From JBIOHP01 sp044449065 (GTDB lineage: Bacteria; Bacteroidota; Ignavibacteria; UBA10030; SZUA-254): a stretch of 64,000 nucleotides of DNA. Positions 1-9,044 of the stretch are shown one piece after another (positions within the stretch are counted from its first letter, which is position 1; each line of letters opens with the position of its first letter). Under the pieces are notes generated by a model, which worked only from the letters and a program-made list of their open reading frames with translations, ran no database searches and was not told the DNA's origin. The stretch covers positions 190,871-254,870 of the forward strand of contig JBIOHP010000002.1 of assembly GCA_044449065.1 (NCBI GenBank), read 5' to 3'. The translations under genes were made by a program, and so were the position numbers.

Positions 1-1239
1 CTCCATGAGTTTGCTGACGGGTGCATCCATCATCGCGTTGTTTTCCAGAACTGCTGTCATGAGAGAATTATCATAGACGGTGCCAACAGCATGTCCCTTT
101 TCTATAACCGGCAATTGCGACACGTCATGTGTTTTAAATAGATCCAATGCCGCGCGCACGGTGGTGATAGGATCAACAGCGACTACCGAGGGAGATTTTT
201 TCGATTTCGATTGCAAAACATAACGAACGGTGATCCGGTCGGGAATAAGAAAACCATTCTCGCGCATCCATTCGTCATTATAGAATTTACTGAGGTATCG
301 TTCACCGGTATCAGGAAGCAGAATCACCATAATCTCATCGGATTTCATTCTGTCAGCATATTTTAAAGCGCCCGCCATCGCAGTACCGCTTGATCCGCCG
401 ACAAACATTCCCTCATCCCGGGTCAACCGGCGCGCCATAAGGAATGATTCTTTATCGGTTACTTCCACGATATCGTCTATATAATCGAAATTGAGCGTAC
501 CCGGGATCCAATCCTGGCCGATACCTTCGACCTTGTACGTTTTCATCTCCGGCTCTAATTTTTTCGTATAAAAGAATTCCCGGATCGCTGATCCCTTCGG
601 GTCGGCGCCGATAATTTTTACCTTGGGATTTTTTTCCTTCAGATATTTTCCAATCCCTGATATCGTTCCGCCGGTTCCCATGCCGCCGACAAAATAATCG
701 ATTTGTCCGCCGGTTTGATCCCATAGTTCCGGTCCGGTTGTTTTGTAATGGGCTTCAGGATTTTTCGGGTTAAAATATTGGTTCGCCAAAATTGAATTTG
801 GAGTTTCGCGGACGATACGCTTTGCCACTTCCGTGTAACTCTCAGGAGAATCATGAGGAACAGCGGTTGGCGTAATGACGACTTCTGCCCCAAAAGCCCG
901 CAACAACTGTATCTTCTCCTGACTCATCTTATCGGGCATCGTAAACACGCATTTATATCCTTTAATCGTTGCCGCTATCGCAAGACCCACGCCGGTATTT
1001 CCCGATGTTGATTCAACAATAGTGCCGCCGGGACGCAGCCGGCCTTCATTTTCCGCTTCTTCGATCATATCCCTTCCAATGCGATCTTTGACCGATCCGC
1101 CGGGATTAAAGGTTTCGACCTTGGCAAAAAAATGTCCCTTGTAACCCTTCACGACTTTGTTCAACTTAACTAATGGCGTGTTGCCCACTGTGTTGAGCAT
1201 GTTTTCGTAATATTTTAATTTTGATTTATCTGTTAACAT
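1..1239 (-). CDS. Cystathionine beta-synthase / cysteine synthase with C-terminal CBS domain (partial)
   Basis: PLP-dependent beta-replacement enzyme of sulfur amino-acid metabolism, cytoplasmic. The protein starts MLTDKSKLKYYENML at the ATG at 1239 and runs 413 codons to the window edge without a stop, so the C-terminus is missing. The PLP-binding lysine is K51 in NPGGSVKDR; the substrate loop STSGNTG follows near residue 78, and a glycine-rich phosphate loop (GGMGTGGTISG) lies further on. After about residue 340 the sequence changes to a CBS-type module (ITVRYVL... VSQLPVIE...GTVYD). The CBS module favours cystathionine beta-synthase over a plain O-acetylserine sulfhydrylase, which lacks it. 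Bacterial relatives are about 455 residues, so roughly 40 are missing. Whether it uses serine or O-acetylserine cannot be read from the sequence. Confidence 0.9.
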   Translation of the reverse strand, partial: MLTDKSKLKYYENMLNTVGNTPLVKLNKVVKGYKGHFFAKVETFNPGGSVKDRIGRDMIEEAENEGRLRPGGTIVESTSGNTGVGLAIAATIKGYKCVFTMPDKMSQEKIQLLRAFGAEVVITPTAVPHDSPESYTEVAKRIVRETPNSILANQYFNPKNPEAHYKTTGPELWDQTGGQIDYFVGGMGTGGTISGIGKYLKEKNPKVKIIGADPKGSAIREFFYTKKLEPEMKTYKVEGIGQDWIPGTLNFDYIDDIVEVTDKESFLMARRLTRDEGMFVGGSSGTAMAGALKYADRMKSDEIMVILLPDTGERYLSKFYNDEWMRENGFLIPDRITVRYVLQSKSKKSPSVVAVDPITTVRAALDLFKTHDVSQLPVIEKGHAVGTVYDNSLMTAVLENNAMMDAPVSKLME

Positions 1240-1361
1240 TTAATCTCCGGTGTTAATCTATTAAGTCTTCGAAATGAAAAAATTATTTGCAAAAAATTTA
1301 AAACCGACAGGAAATATTTTCAATCTCCAATACCATTTTATGCTTTAAACCACAACAACCG

Positions 1362-2114
1362 TTATCTCTTCCGGTTCATTAAGCTCGCGGCAAATCCGGC
1401 TCCAAAACCGTTATCAATATTTACGACTGTGACACCGCTTGCGCAGGAATTCAACATTCCCAGCAGAGCCGCAATTCCTTTGAAACTCGCGCCGTATCCC
1501 ACCGACGTAGGCACAGCGATTACGGGGACGTCGACTAACCCGCCGACCACGCTCGGTAAAGCCCCTTCCATACCTGCTACAACCACAACCACATTTGCGC
1601 GGTAAAGCTGCTCGCTGTTTTTCAGCAGGCGATGAATTCCGGCAACCCCGACGTCATATAACTTCTCGACGATATTCCCCGCCATCATTGCGGTCAGGTA
1701 CGCTTCCTCCGCTACGGGAATATCCGATGTGCCGGCAGTGATTATTAATATAATCCCCTTTCCAGCATCGGGTTTCTTCGGTTCGTTCGCGGTGATCACG
1801 CGCGCATCGAAGTGGTACCGTGCGCCTCTAACCTTACGTTTCACCGCTTTAAAATGTTCCGGTCCCGCGCGAGTTACCAGCAACGGCTCGCCGTTTGCGC
1901 AAACATGTGCAGCAATTCCGGCTGTCTGAAGGGGTGTCTTACCTTCGCCGAAGATTACCTCCGGGAATCCTTTCCGTAAATGCCTGTGATGATCGATATG
2001 CGCATAGCCAAGAGATTCCGATTCTAAAGAGAGTAATCGCTGAATAAGTTCTTGTTCGGTTAATTTCTCCTTCTTGAAATCTCTGAGAAGGCGTGTAAGT
2101 TCTTCTTTGGTCAT
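1362..2114 (-). CDS. larB: LarB-type nickel-pincer cofactor synthase (PurE-like)
   Basis: LarB carboxylates and hydrolyses nicotinic acid adenine dinucleotide to the pyridinium biscarboxylate mononucleotide, the first step to the nickel-pincer cofactor of lactate racemase and relatives. The sequence has the N-terminal helical part (TKEELTRLLRDF), the conserved H-RxxR-x-G-PE-x-VFGEGKT-like stretch (RHLRKGFPEVIFGEGKT) and a C-terminal PurE-like half with TAGTSDIPVAEEA, VVVAGMEGALPSVVGGL, and a tail VNIDNGFGAGFAA. I start at the ATG at 2114, giving 250 residues, the usual family length. The frame stays open upstream to 2234, but that extension is poorly conserved in character and would overlap the divergent promoter region of plsY. 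No larC or larE is in the window. Confidence 0.9.
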   Translation of the reverse strand: MTKEELTRLLRDFKKEKLTEQELIQRLLSLESESLGYAHIDHHRHLRKGFPEVIFGEGKTPLQTAGIAAHVCANGEPLLVTRAGPEHFKAVKRKVRGARYHFDARVITANEPKKPDAGKGIILIITAGTSDIPVAEEAYLTAMMAGNIVEKLYDVGVAGIHRLLKNSEQLYRANVVVVVAGMEGALPSVVGGLVDVPVIAVPTSVGYGASFKGIAALLGMLNSCASGVTVVNIDNGFGAGFAASLMNRKR

Positions 2115-2252
2115 ATCGCGGAATGAAAATATACCGTTTTTTTGTCGGATTAGCAAAAAATACTGGATACAGAGCGTTTTCTCCGGTTTGTTTTTTGAGC
2201 CAATTTTCCGTAATTTATAGAAAAAGATAATCATTACTCAGGCGAACAAACG

Positions 2253-2870
2253 TTGATTTTCTATTTATACTCATCGATCTTCGGCTACCTGATAGGGTCT
2301 TTTCCAACGGCTTATGTGTTATTAAAATGGAGAAGAGGGGTCGATGTTCGCAAACTGGGGAGTGGTAATGTTGGGGCGATGAACATGGTTGATATAACCG
2401 GCTCGGCTTGGCTGGGCGCTCTAACGATGTTCATTGACGTTTTTAAAGGTGTGATGGCGGTCACTTTGTGCCGGTTATGGATCAGCGAGGATACTTCGGT
2501 TATCAGCGCTGCCGGTTTGGCTTCAGTGATCGGACACAATTATTCGATTTGGCTGAAAGGAAAAGGGGGACGCGGCATCGCAACCGCGGCAGGGGTCATT
2601 GCGGTACTCGGTTGGGCATTTATCGCGATCTGGGCTATTCTCTGGATTGTGGGTTATGTTCCCACGAAGAATATTCACACCGCAAACATCGTAGCAACAA
2701 TCCTCTCCCCTGTTGTCATGGCATTCGTGCCATCAGCATACTTTCAGTCAGTAATACCCGGCTATACGGAGATAAATCATTTTATGATCGTTGTATCATT
2801 GTTAATGGGTTTAATACTCGTTCGCCACAGCGATCAATTTCATAACGCTTGGAAATCAATCCATATATAA
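2253..2870 (+). CDS. plsY: Glycerol-3-phosphate acyltransferase PlsY
   Basis: Inner-membrane enzyme that transfers an acyl group from acyl-phosphate to glycerol 3-phosphate, the first step of phospholipid synthesis. The 205-residue protein has five or so hydrophobic segments and the family motifs: GSFPTAYVL near residue 16, LGSGNVGAMNM near 36, and IGHNYSIWLKGKGGRG near 91. The start is a TTG at 2253; no better ATG precedes the first membrane segment. It is divergent from larB across about 140 bp and is followed after 3 bp (or about 20 bp from the preferred start) by the transketolase N-terminal gene, so it may head the plus-strand run. Confidence 0.92.
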   Translation: MIFYLYSSIFGYLIGSFPTAYVLLKWRRGVDVRKLGSGNVGAMNMVDITGSAWLGALTMFIDVFKGVMAVTLCRLWISEDTSVISAAGLASVIGHNYSIWLKGKGGRGIATAAGVIAVLGWAFIAIWAILWIVGYVPTKNIHTANIVATILSPVVMAFVPSAYFQSVIPGYTEINHFMIVVSLLMGLILVRHSDQFHNAWKSIHI

Positions 2871-2891
2871 TTATTGCATTATCAGGTACGA

Positions 2892-3764
2892 ATGGAAAAA
2901 CTAACGCCATCTGAATTAAAAGAAATCTCCCGTCAAATCCGACGCGACATCATTAAGATGCTGATGATCTCCAAGTCTGGACATTCCGGCGGACCGCTTG
3001 GCTTGGCGGATATCTTTGCATCCTTGTATTTCAATATCTTAAACATCGATCCGAAAAATCCCTATACAAAACAGGATAGAGATTATTTCTTTCTCTCTGC
3101 AGGCCATCTGGCTCCTGTATGGTATGCCACGCTCGCGCGTAGGGGATACATGCCACTCGATGAATTAAAGACATTGCGAAAAATCAACGGTCGGCTCCAA
3201 GGACATCCTGCTCCGGCTTTTACACACGGCGCACCGGGAGTCGAGATTGCTTCAGGAGCGCTCGGTCAGGGACTCTCAATTGCGGTGGGTTGTGCTATCG
3301 GTTTGCGCCTCGATAAGAAACCAAACAGGGTGTTTTGCTTGATGGGCGACGGCGAGCTGGATGAAGGACAAATATGGGAAGCGATGATGACCGCAGGTCA
3401 TCACAAGGTCGATAATCTGATCGGAATTGTTGACCGCAATCATTGCCAGATCGACAACAGAACAGATAAGGTGATGGAGATTGAACCGCTCGCCGATAAA
3501 TGGAAAGCATTTAACTGGAACGTACTCGAATGCGATGGCAACAACATTGAGCAATTTTTAAAAACCGTCGAACAGGCAAAAACGCTGAAAGGAAAACCAT
3601 CTATCATCCTCGCAAAAACTTTCATGGGAAAAGGGGTTTCATTCATGGAAGATGATTATCGCTGGCATGGCATTCCGCCAAATGAAGAGCAGGGGAAAAA
3701 AGCGCTCTCTGAACTTGCGCCTACAAAGTACGGAGATTTTTGCGAGTTCGATTGGGAAAAATAA
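2892..3764 (+). CDS. Transketolase, N-terminal subunit (split enzyme)
   Basis: Thiamine-diphosphate-binding half of a two-gene transketolase, acting in the non-oxidative pentose phosphate pathway. Visible motifs are SGHSGGPLG near residue 32 and the ThDP/Mg binding stretch GDGELDEGQIWEA, followed by IVDRNHCQID. About 290 residues is normal for this subunit. I use the ATG at 2892 because an AGG ribosome site sits five bases upstream; a TTG at 2874 would add six residues. The partner subunit follows after 41 bp. Other two-component ThDP enzymes such as DXP synthase are fused proteins, so transketolase is the best reading. Confidence 0.92.
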   Translation: MEKLTPSELKEISRQIRRDIIKMLMISKSGHSGGPLGLADIFASLYFNILNIDPKNPYTKQDRDYFFLSAGHLAPVWYATLARRGYMPLDELKTLRKINGRLQGHPAPAFTHGAPGVEIASGALGQGLSIAVGCAIGLRLDKKPNRVFCLMGDGELDEGQIWEAMMTAGHHKVDNLIGIVDRNHCQIDNRTDKVMEIEPLADKWKAFNWNVLECDGNNIEQFLKTVEQAKTLKGKPSIILAKTFMGKGVSFMEDDYRWHGIPPNEEQGKKALSELAPTKYGDFCEFDWEK

Positions 3765-3805
3765 ACCGTTGCTGTTTGATTACAATAAATTACACACGAT
3801 AAACG

Positions 3806-4768
3806 ATGACAAATTTTAATGGAAAAGAATTAAAAGCTACCCGGCAGGGATTTGGCGAAGCAATTGTCGAACTAGGTCATGAAAATCCCAACGTCGTTGT
3901 GCTGGGCGGAGATGTGAGCGGATCAGTAAAGGTCGACCTCTTCGCGAAAGAATTTCCCGATCGCTTCATCAGCGTCGGCGTAGCAGAACAGGATATGATG
4001 GGTGTAGCCGCCGGTTTGGCGCTCGCGGGGAAGATACCCTTCGCCTCGGCTTATGGTGAATTCGCTGCCGGCAGACCTTTCGATCAAATCCGGCAATCAA
4101 TTGCGTACAGCCGGATGCCGGTGAAGATATGCGCATCACATTGCGGCATTACCGTTGGTCCCGATGGCGCCACGCATCAATCGCTGGAAGATATCGCGCT
4201 CATGAGTGTTCTTCCGAATATGACCGTTGCCACGCCCTGCGATTATCACCAGGCAAAACGAATGGTGAAAGCATCGGTACAATGGAAACACCCAATCTAT
4301 ATCCGGTTCTTCCGCGATAATACGCCGGTGTTCACCGATCCCAAAGCGCCATTTGAAGTAGGCAAGGGCGATACGCTCATCGATGGGAAAGATGCCACAG
4401 TTATAGCATGCGGCTTGCAGGTTTGGGAAGCTATTCTGGCAGCACAGGAGTTGAAAGAAAAAGGCGTAAACGTCCGCATCATTAATATGCATACGATTAA
4501 ACCGCTCGACAAAGATATCATTTTGAAAGCGGCAAAAGAAACCGGCGCGATTGTCACCGCAGAAGATCACCAGATTCATGGCGGCCTGGGCGGCGCAGTT
4601 GCAGAATACCTAGCGCAGGCGCTTCCGACTCCGCAGGAGTTTGTTGCCGTCCACGATACATTCGGTGAATCCGGCAACGGCGATGAGTTGATGAAAAAAT
4701 ATAAAATCTCAAAACACGATATTGTTGAATCAGTAAATCGTGTTCTTAAACGAAAAGAGAATCCTTAA
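3806..4768 (+). CDS. Transketolase, C-terminal subunit (split enzyme)
   Basis: Pyrimidine-binding and C-terminal half of the split transketolase; it completes the active site with the upstream subunit. The 320-residue protein has the catalytic glutamate context VGVAEQDMMGVAAGLAL, the SHCGITVGPDGATHQ loop, and a transketolase C-terminal domain (VNVRIINMHTIKPLD, AEDHQIHGGLGGAVAEYL). The start ATG at 3806 follows a short untranslated gap after the N-terminal subunit. The gene order (N subunit then C subunit) is the usual one for split transketolases. Confidence 0.92.
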   Translation: MTNFNGKELKATRQGFGEAIVELGHENPNVVVLGGDVSGSVKVDLFAKEFPDRFISVGVAEQDMMGVAAGLALAGKIPFASAYGEFAAGRPFDQIRQSIAYSRMPVKICASHCGITVGPDGATHQSLEDIALMSVLPNMTVATPCDYHQAKRMVKASVQWKHPIYIRFFRDNTPVFTDPKAPFEVGKGDTLIDGKDATVIACGLQVWEAILAAQELKEKGVNVRIINMHTIKPLDKDIILKAAKETGAIVTAEDHQIHGGLGGAVAEYLAQALPTPQEFVAVHDTFGESGNGDELMKKYKISKHDIVESVNRVLKRKENP

Positions 4769-4791
4769 ATCTTTCATGTGAAAAGGGATTT

Positions 4792-6003
4792 ATGAGAAAA
4801 CATACTTTTATAATCCTGGCTATACTCATAGTCACTCCGCTGTTGCTCGGATTTTTCATCGGATATCGGGTAGGACACGGAAAATCTCAAACGTCATTTG
4901 TAAATTCGGGATTTCCCGAAGCGAATGGCGAGCTTGCGTCGTTTCAAAGTACCAATCTGGATAGCGCCGGCGGTCAGGTAATCACCCAGCGTCATAACGC
5001 TATCACACGCGCGGTGGGTATAGCGAGTCCTGCGGTAGTCGGTATCAACGTCATTGCCATTCAGGAATATCAATATCAAAATCCCTGGTCGCAATTTTTT
5101 GGGAACGATCCTTTCTTCCGGCAATATTTCGGCAACCAAACCATACGGCAAGAAGTGAAAGAACTCGGTTCGGGATTCATCATTTCTCCCGATGGATATA
5201 TCATCACGAACGACCATGTTGCCGGCAACGCGAAAACAATTAAAATCACACTGACGAATAAAGAACAATATGACGCCGAGCTTGTCGGAACCGATCACGC
5301 GATGGATATTGCCCTGTTAAAGATTAAGGGAAGCAATTTCCCCTATCTGCATTTTGGCAATTCAGACGACGTCATTATAGGCGAGTGGGCAATCGCGTTG
5401 GGTAATCCATTTGGTTTGTTTGAAATCAGCGACAAACCGACTGTAACAGTTGGAGTTATAAGCGCGACAGGGATGAATATACGGGCTGAAGGAGACCGAT
5501 TCTACAGAGGTATGATCCAGACCGACGCATCGATCAACTCCGGCAATAGCGGCGGGCCGCTGCTCAACGCTCTTGGAGAGGTTATTGGCGTCAATGCTGT
5601 GATCTATACGCCAAACCAGGGGAGTGTCGGCGTCGGTTTCGCTATTCCGGTAAACAGAGTGAAAACAGTTATTGAGCAATTGAAAAAATCGGGAAAAATC
5701 GACCGTGATTATTTCACCGGCATCGACGTCAATCCGGTTGATGACCGCATTGCGCGATACTTCGGCTTAGATAAAGCTGAAGGAGTTATCATCAGCAACA
5801 TCGCACGCAACAGCCCCGGTGAGCGCGCCGGGTTAAAAGTTGGAGATATTATTGTCGAAGTAAATGGAGAGAAAATTGCTACGCAGGAAGATATTTCTGC
5901 CGTGTTCAGTCAGGGTCAGGTTGGCGATGTGTTTCAGTTGAAAATTCTCCGCGATAAAAAACCGATGACATTCTCTCTGAAACTTGAACGCAGGGAATCT
6001 TAA
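4792..6003 (+). CDS. HtrA/DegP-type periplasmic serine protease with one PDZ domain
   Basis: Envelope quality-control protease. The first 28 residues form a single hydrophobic signal anchor or signal peptide (ILAILIVTPLLLGFFIGY). A trypsin-like domain follows with the catalytic triad H142 (TNDHVAG), D172 (HAMDIALLK) and S253 (GNSGGPLLN). A single PDZ domain occupies about residues 300-400 (GVIISNIARNSPGERAGLKVGD). The 403-residue length and single PDZ resemble DegS or short HtrA proteins more than two-PDZ DegP. An AAAAGGG ribosome site precedes the ATG. It lies 23 bp after the transketolase and 14 bp before purB, so cotranscription is likely. Confidence 0.92.
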   Translation: MRKHTFIILAILIVTPLLLGFFIGYRVGHGKSQTSFVNSGFPEANGELASFQSTNLDSAGGQVITQRHNAITRAVGIASPAVVGINVIAIQEYQYQNPWSQFFGNDPFFRQYFGNQTIRQEVKELGSGFIISPDGYIITNDHVAGNAKTIKITLTNKEQYDAELVGTDHAMDIALLKIKGSNFPYLHFGNSDDVIIGEWAIALGNPFGLFEISDKPTVTVGVISATGMNIRAEGDRFYRGMIQTDASINSGNSGGPLLNALGEVIGVNAVIYTPNQGSVGVGFAIPVNRVKTVIEQLKKSGKIDRDYFTGIDVNPVDDRIARYFGLDKAEGVIISNIARNSPGERAGLKVGDIIVEVNGEKIATQEDISAVFSQGQVGDVFQLKILRDKKPMTFSLKLERRES

Positions 6004-6017
6004 ATTATTATACTACT

Positions 6018-7313
6018 ATGATCGCAAGATATACGCGTCCTGAAATGGGCACGATCTGGACGGAAGAAAATAAATTCCGCATTTGGCTCGAAATCGAAAT
6101 CCTCGCCTGCGAAGCGCAAGCTAAATTAGGCGTTGTTCCGGAAGAATCCATGAAAACAATCCGTCAGAAAGCCACTTTTGATGTGAACCGGATCAACGAG
6201 ATAGAGCGTGAAACGAATCACGACGTCATTGCCTTCCTGACGAACGTAGGTGAATATGTTGGTCCCGATTCGCGCTTTATTCATCTTGGCATGACCTCCT
6301 CCGATATTCTCGATACGAGCATAGCCGTGCAGATGAAGCAATCCGCTGAACTTTTGTTGAATGACTTGAAAGAATTCGGCGATATCCTCTGCCGGAGAGC
6401 CAAAGAATTCAAGTTTACACCGATGGTTGGGCGCACGCATGGCATCCACGCTGAGCCGATTACATTCGGGTTAAAACTGGCTCTGTGGTACGACGAGAAC
6501 AAGAGGAACATCGATCGGCTTCAACATGCGTTGAAAACAATATCGGTGGGACAAATATCCGGCGCCGTCGGCACATATGAACACCTCGATCCGTTCGTGG
6601 AAAAATATGTCTGTGAAAAACTCGGACTGAAACCGGCTCCTGTTTCCACGCAAATATTGCAGCGTGATTTGCACGCTGAGTTGGTTACCACCATTGCTTT
6701 AATCGGCGCCTCGTTTGAAAAATTTGCCACCGAGATACGCCACCTTCAGAAAACGGAAGTGCTTGAGGCGGAAGAATATTTTTCCAAGGGACAAAAAGGA
6801 TCATCAGCGATGCCCCATAAACGCAATCCGATTATGTGCGAACGCGTGGCAGGCATGGCAAGGGTTCTGCGGGGAAACGCTCTTGCAGGCATGGAGAATA
6901 TCACACTCTGGCATGAACGGGACATTACCCATTCATCGGTCGAACGTATCATATTACCGGATAGCTGCATCTTACTCGACTATATGATCACGACGTTCAC
7001 AAAAATTATAGATAAGCTGCTCGTTTATCCTGAAAACATGCAGAAGAATTTAAACATTACCCATGGATTGATCTTTTCACAGTCGGTGCTGCTGGCTCTG
7101 ACGAAAAAGGGAATGAAGCGGGAAGACGCCTATGCCGCAGTTCAAAAATACGCCATGGACGTCTGGAATTCAAAAAAAGAATTTAAAGATGTATTAAAAT
7201 CAGATCCGATGATTTCAAAGCACATCACTGCCGCCGAATTGGACGAGTTGTTCGATCCAAAAAAAAGCATGCGGCATGTCGATTATATTTTTAACCAGGT
7301 GGGAATACAATAA
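6018..7313 (+). CDS. purB: Adenylosuccinate lyase
   Basis: Cleaves adenylosuccinate to AMP and SAICAR to AICAR in purine synthesis. The 431-residue protein carries the fumarase/aspartase superfamily motifs: TSSDILDT at 93-100, GRTHGIHAEP at 138-147 with the catalytic histidine H141, and the signature loop SSAMPHKRNP at 262-271. Length matches bacterial PurB of the short type. It follows the HtrA gene by 14 bp. No other purine genes are in the window. Confidence 0.95.
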   Translation: MIARYTRPEMGTIWTEENKFRIWLEIEILACEAQAKLGVVPEESMKTIRQKATFDVNRINEIERETNHDVIAFLTNVGEYVGPDSRFIHLGMTSSDILDTSIAVQMKQSAELLLNDLKEFGDILCRRAKEFKFTPMVGRTHGIHAEPITFGLKLALWYDENKRNIDRLQHALKTISVGQISGAVGTYEHLDPFVEKYVCEKLGLKPAPVSTQILQRDLHAELVTTIALIGASFEKFATEIRHLQKTEVLEAEEYFSKGQKGSSAMPHKRNPIMCERVAGMARVLRGNALAGMENITLWHERDITHSSVERIILPDSCILLDYMITTFTKIIDKLLVYPENMQKNLNITHGLIFSQSVLLALTKKGMKREDAYAAVQKYAMDVWNSKKEFKDVLKSDPMISKHITAAELDELFDPKKSMRHVDYIFNQVGIQ

Positions 7314-7389
7314 AACACCTCTAAACTCTCCCCACAACTTGTGACGGAGTCGTAATCAAGGGGTATAAAACTAACAAGGAAAACGAACA

Positions 7390-8874
7390 ATGCAAAAATT
7401 TCAAAATTATATTAACGGTCAGTGGGTAGATTCCAGCACACCCCATACAAAAGAAAACCGCAACCCGGCAAACTGGGATGAATGTATAGGGATATTTCCG
7501 CGATCATCCAAAGAAGACGTGAATAAAGCGGTGAAAGCCGCAAAAGATGCATTCGAAACATGGCGTCTGATACCGGCCCCAAAGCGCGGCGATATCATGA
7601 AGAAAGTGGGCGATATTATGACTACCCGCAAAGAAGAATTGGCGCGCGAGATGACCCGCGAGATGGGAAAAGTTCTTGAAGAAACCCGCGGCGACGTGCA
7701 GGAAGGCATCGATACCGCATACTACACAGCGAGCGAGGGAAGAAGGATGTTCGGCGTTACGGCCCCATCGGAACTCTCCAATAAATTCAACATGGCGATG
7801 AAAGTTCCTGTCGGTGTGTGCGGCATTATCACCCCCTGGAATTTCCCCATGGCAATTCCGACCTGGAAAATATTTCCCGCCCTTGTTGCGGGCAACACGG
7901 TTGTGTTCAAGCCTGCAGAAGATACGCCCAAGACCGCAAACACGCTCGTCCGCATTCTCGCTGAAGCGGGAGTGCCTGCCGGAGTTGTGAACCTTGTTCA
8001 TGGACAGGGATCGATAGTCGGCAATGCTATCGTTGAACACCCCGATATTAATCTCGTAAGCTTTACCGGTTCAACGGAAGTCGGCACAAAACTTGCCGAA
8101 GTTTGCGGGCGAACCAACAAACGTTTATCGTTGGAAATGGGCGGAAAGAATGCCCAGATCGTTATGGATGACGCTAAGTTAGACCTTGCGCTCGAGGGTG
8201 TGCTCTGGGGCGCATTCGGCACAACAGGCCAGCGGTGCACGGCAACTTCACGCTTGATTCTCCATGAAAAAATCCATGACAAATTCATCGACATGCTCAT
8301 CGCAAAAGTGAAAACCTTGAAATTAGGCGATGGGTTAACAGCGGGAACAAACGTCGGTCCGGTAGTGAATGAATCCCAATTAAAAACGGTCGATGAATAT
8401 GTCGGCATCGGGAAAAAAGACGGCGCAAAAGTTGCCATCGGCGGTGAACGGGAATCGAGCGGCAATCTTGCAAAAGGATGGTTCTATAAACCCACCATTT
8501 TCACCGGCGTTACCCCTGAGATGCGGATCGCTAAAGAAGAAATTTTTGGTCCGGTTCTCTCCGTCATAAAAGTAAAATCGCTGAATGAAGCGATTCAGGT
8601 TTCCAATAATACCGCGTACGGTTTGTCATCCTCTATTTATACGCAGGATATCAATGCCGCGTATGTAGCAATCAGGGACATCCGCGCAGGAATCACCTAT
8701 ATTAACGCCCCCACCATCGGGGCGGAAGCACACATGCCATTCGGCGGCGTCAAAGGAACCGGCAACGGGCACCGCGAAGGCGGCTGGACTGCATTTGAAA
8801 TTTTCACCGAATGGAAAACCGTCTATGTCGATTATAGCGGTAAACTCCAGCGCGCTCAAATAGATAACGAATGA
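7390..8874 (+). CDS. Aldehyde dehydrogenase, ALDH7 / aminoadipate-semialdehyde type
   Basis: NAD(P)-dependent aldehyde dehydrogenase, 494 residues. Catalytic residues are visible: N151 (TPWNFP), E249 (LEMGGKN) and C283 (GQRCTAT); the cofactor loop FTGSTEVG is at 225-232. The C-terminal tail (EIFTEWKTVYVDYSG) resembles ALDH7 and piperideine-6-carboxylate dehydrogenases. The next gene is L-lysine 6-transaminase, whose product is exactly this enzyme's expected substrate, so I infer oxidation of allysine to 2-aminoadipate in lysine catabolism. A GGAAAA-type ribosome site precedes the ATG at 7390. A broader-specificity ALDH cannot be excluded by sequence alone. Confidence 0.9.
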   Translation: MQKFQNYINGQWVDSSTPHTKENRNPANWDECIGIFPRSSKEDVNKAVKAAKDAFETWRLIPAPKRGDIMKKVGDIMTTRKEELAREMTREMGKVLEETRGDVQEGIDTAYYTASEGRRMFGVTAPSELSNKFNMAMKVPVGVCGIITPWNFPMAIPTWKIFPALVAGNTVVFKPAEDTPKTANTLVRILAEAGVPAGVVNLVHGQGSIVGNAIVEHPDINLVSFTGSTEVGTKLAEVCGRTNKRLSLEMGGKNAQIVMDDAKLDLALEGVLWGAFGTTGQRCTATSRLILHEKIHDKFIDMLIAKVKTLKLGDGLTAGTNVGPVVNESQLKTVDEYVGIGKKDGAKVAIGGERESSGNLAKGWFYKPTIFTGVTPEMRIAKEEIFGPVLSVIKVKSLNEAIQVSNNTAYGLSSSIYTQDINAAYVAIRDIRAGITYINAPTIGAEAHMPFGGVKGTGNGHREGGWTAFEIFTEWKTVYVDYSGKLQRAQIDNE

Positions 8875-9044
8875 TAACTATGGCGCGATTAAAAACTTAT
8901 GTTGTTTCATATTACGAGCATCAAGAGTTCTTTTAAGTGTTCGTTCGATCTCATGTAACGCGAGAAGCACTCGCGCTTATCGGAGCGATGTTGGAATTTG
9001 CTCCGCAATTTTCGAACAACAATTTATTATGAAAGGAACTACTT

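Noticed and set aside
2115..2234. N-terminal extension of larB to the upstream ATG
   Set aside because: The added 40 residues do not look like the family, the ATG at 2114 gives the standard length, and the extension would fill the divergent promoter space.
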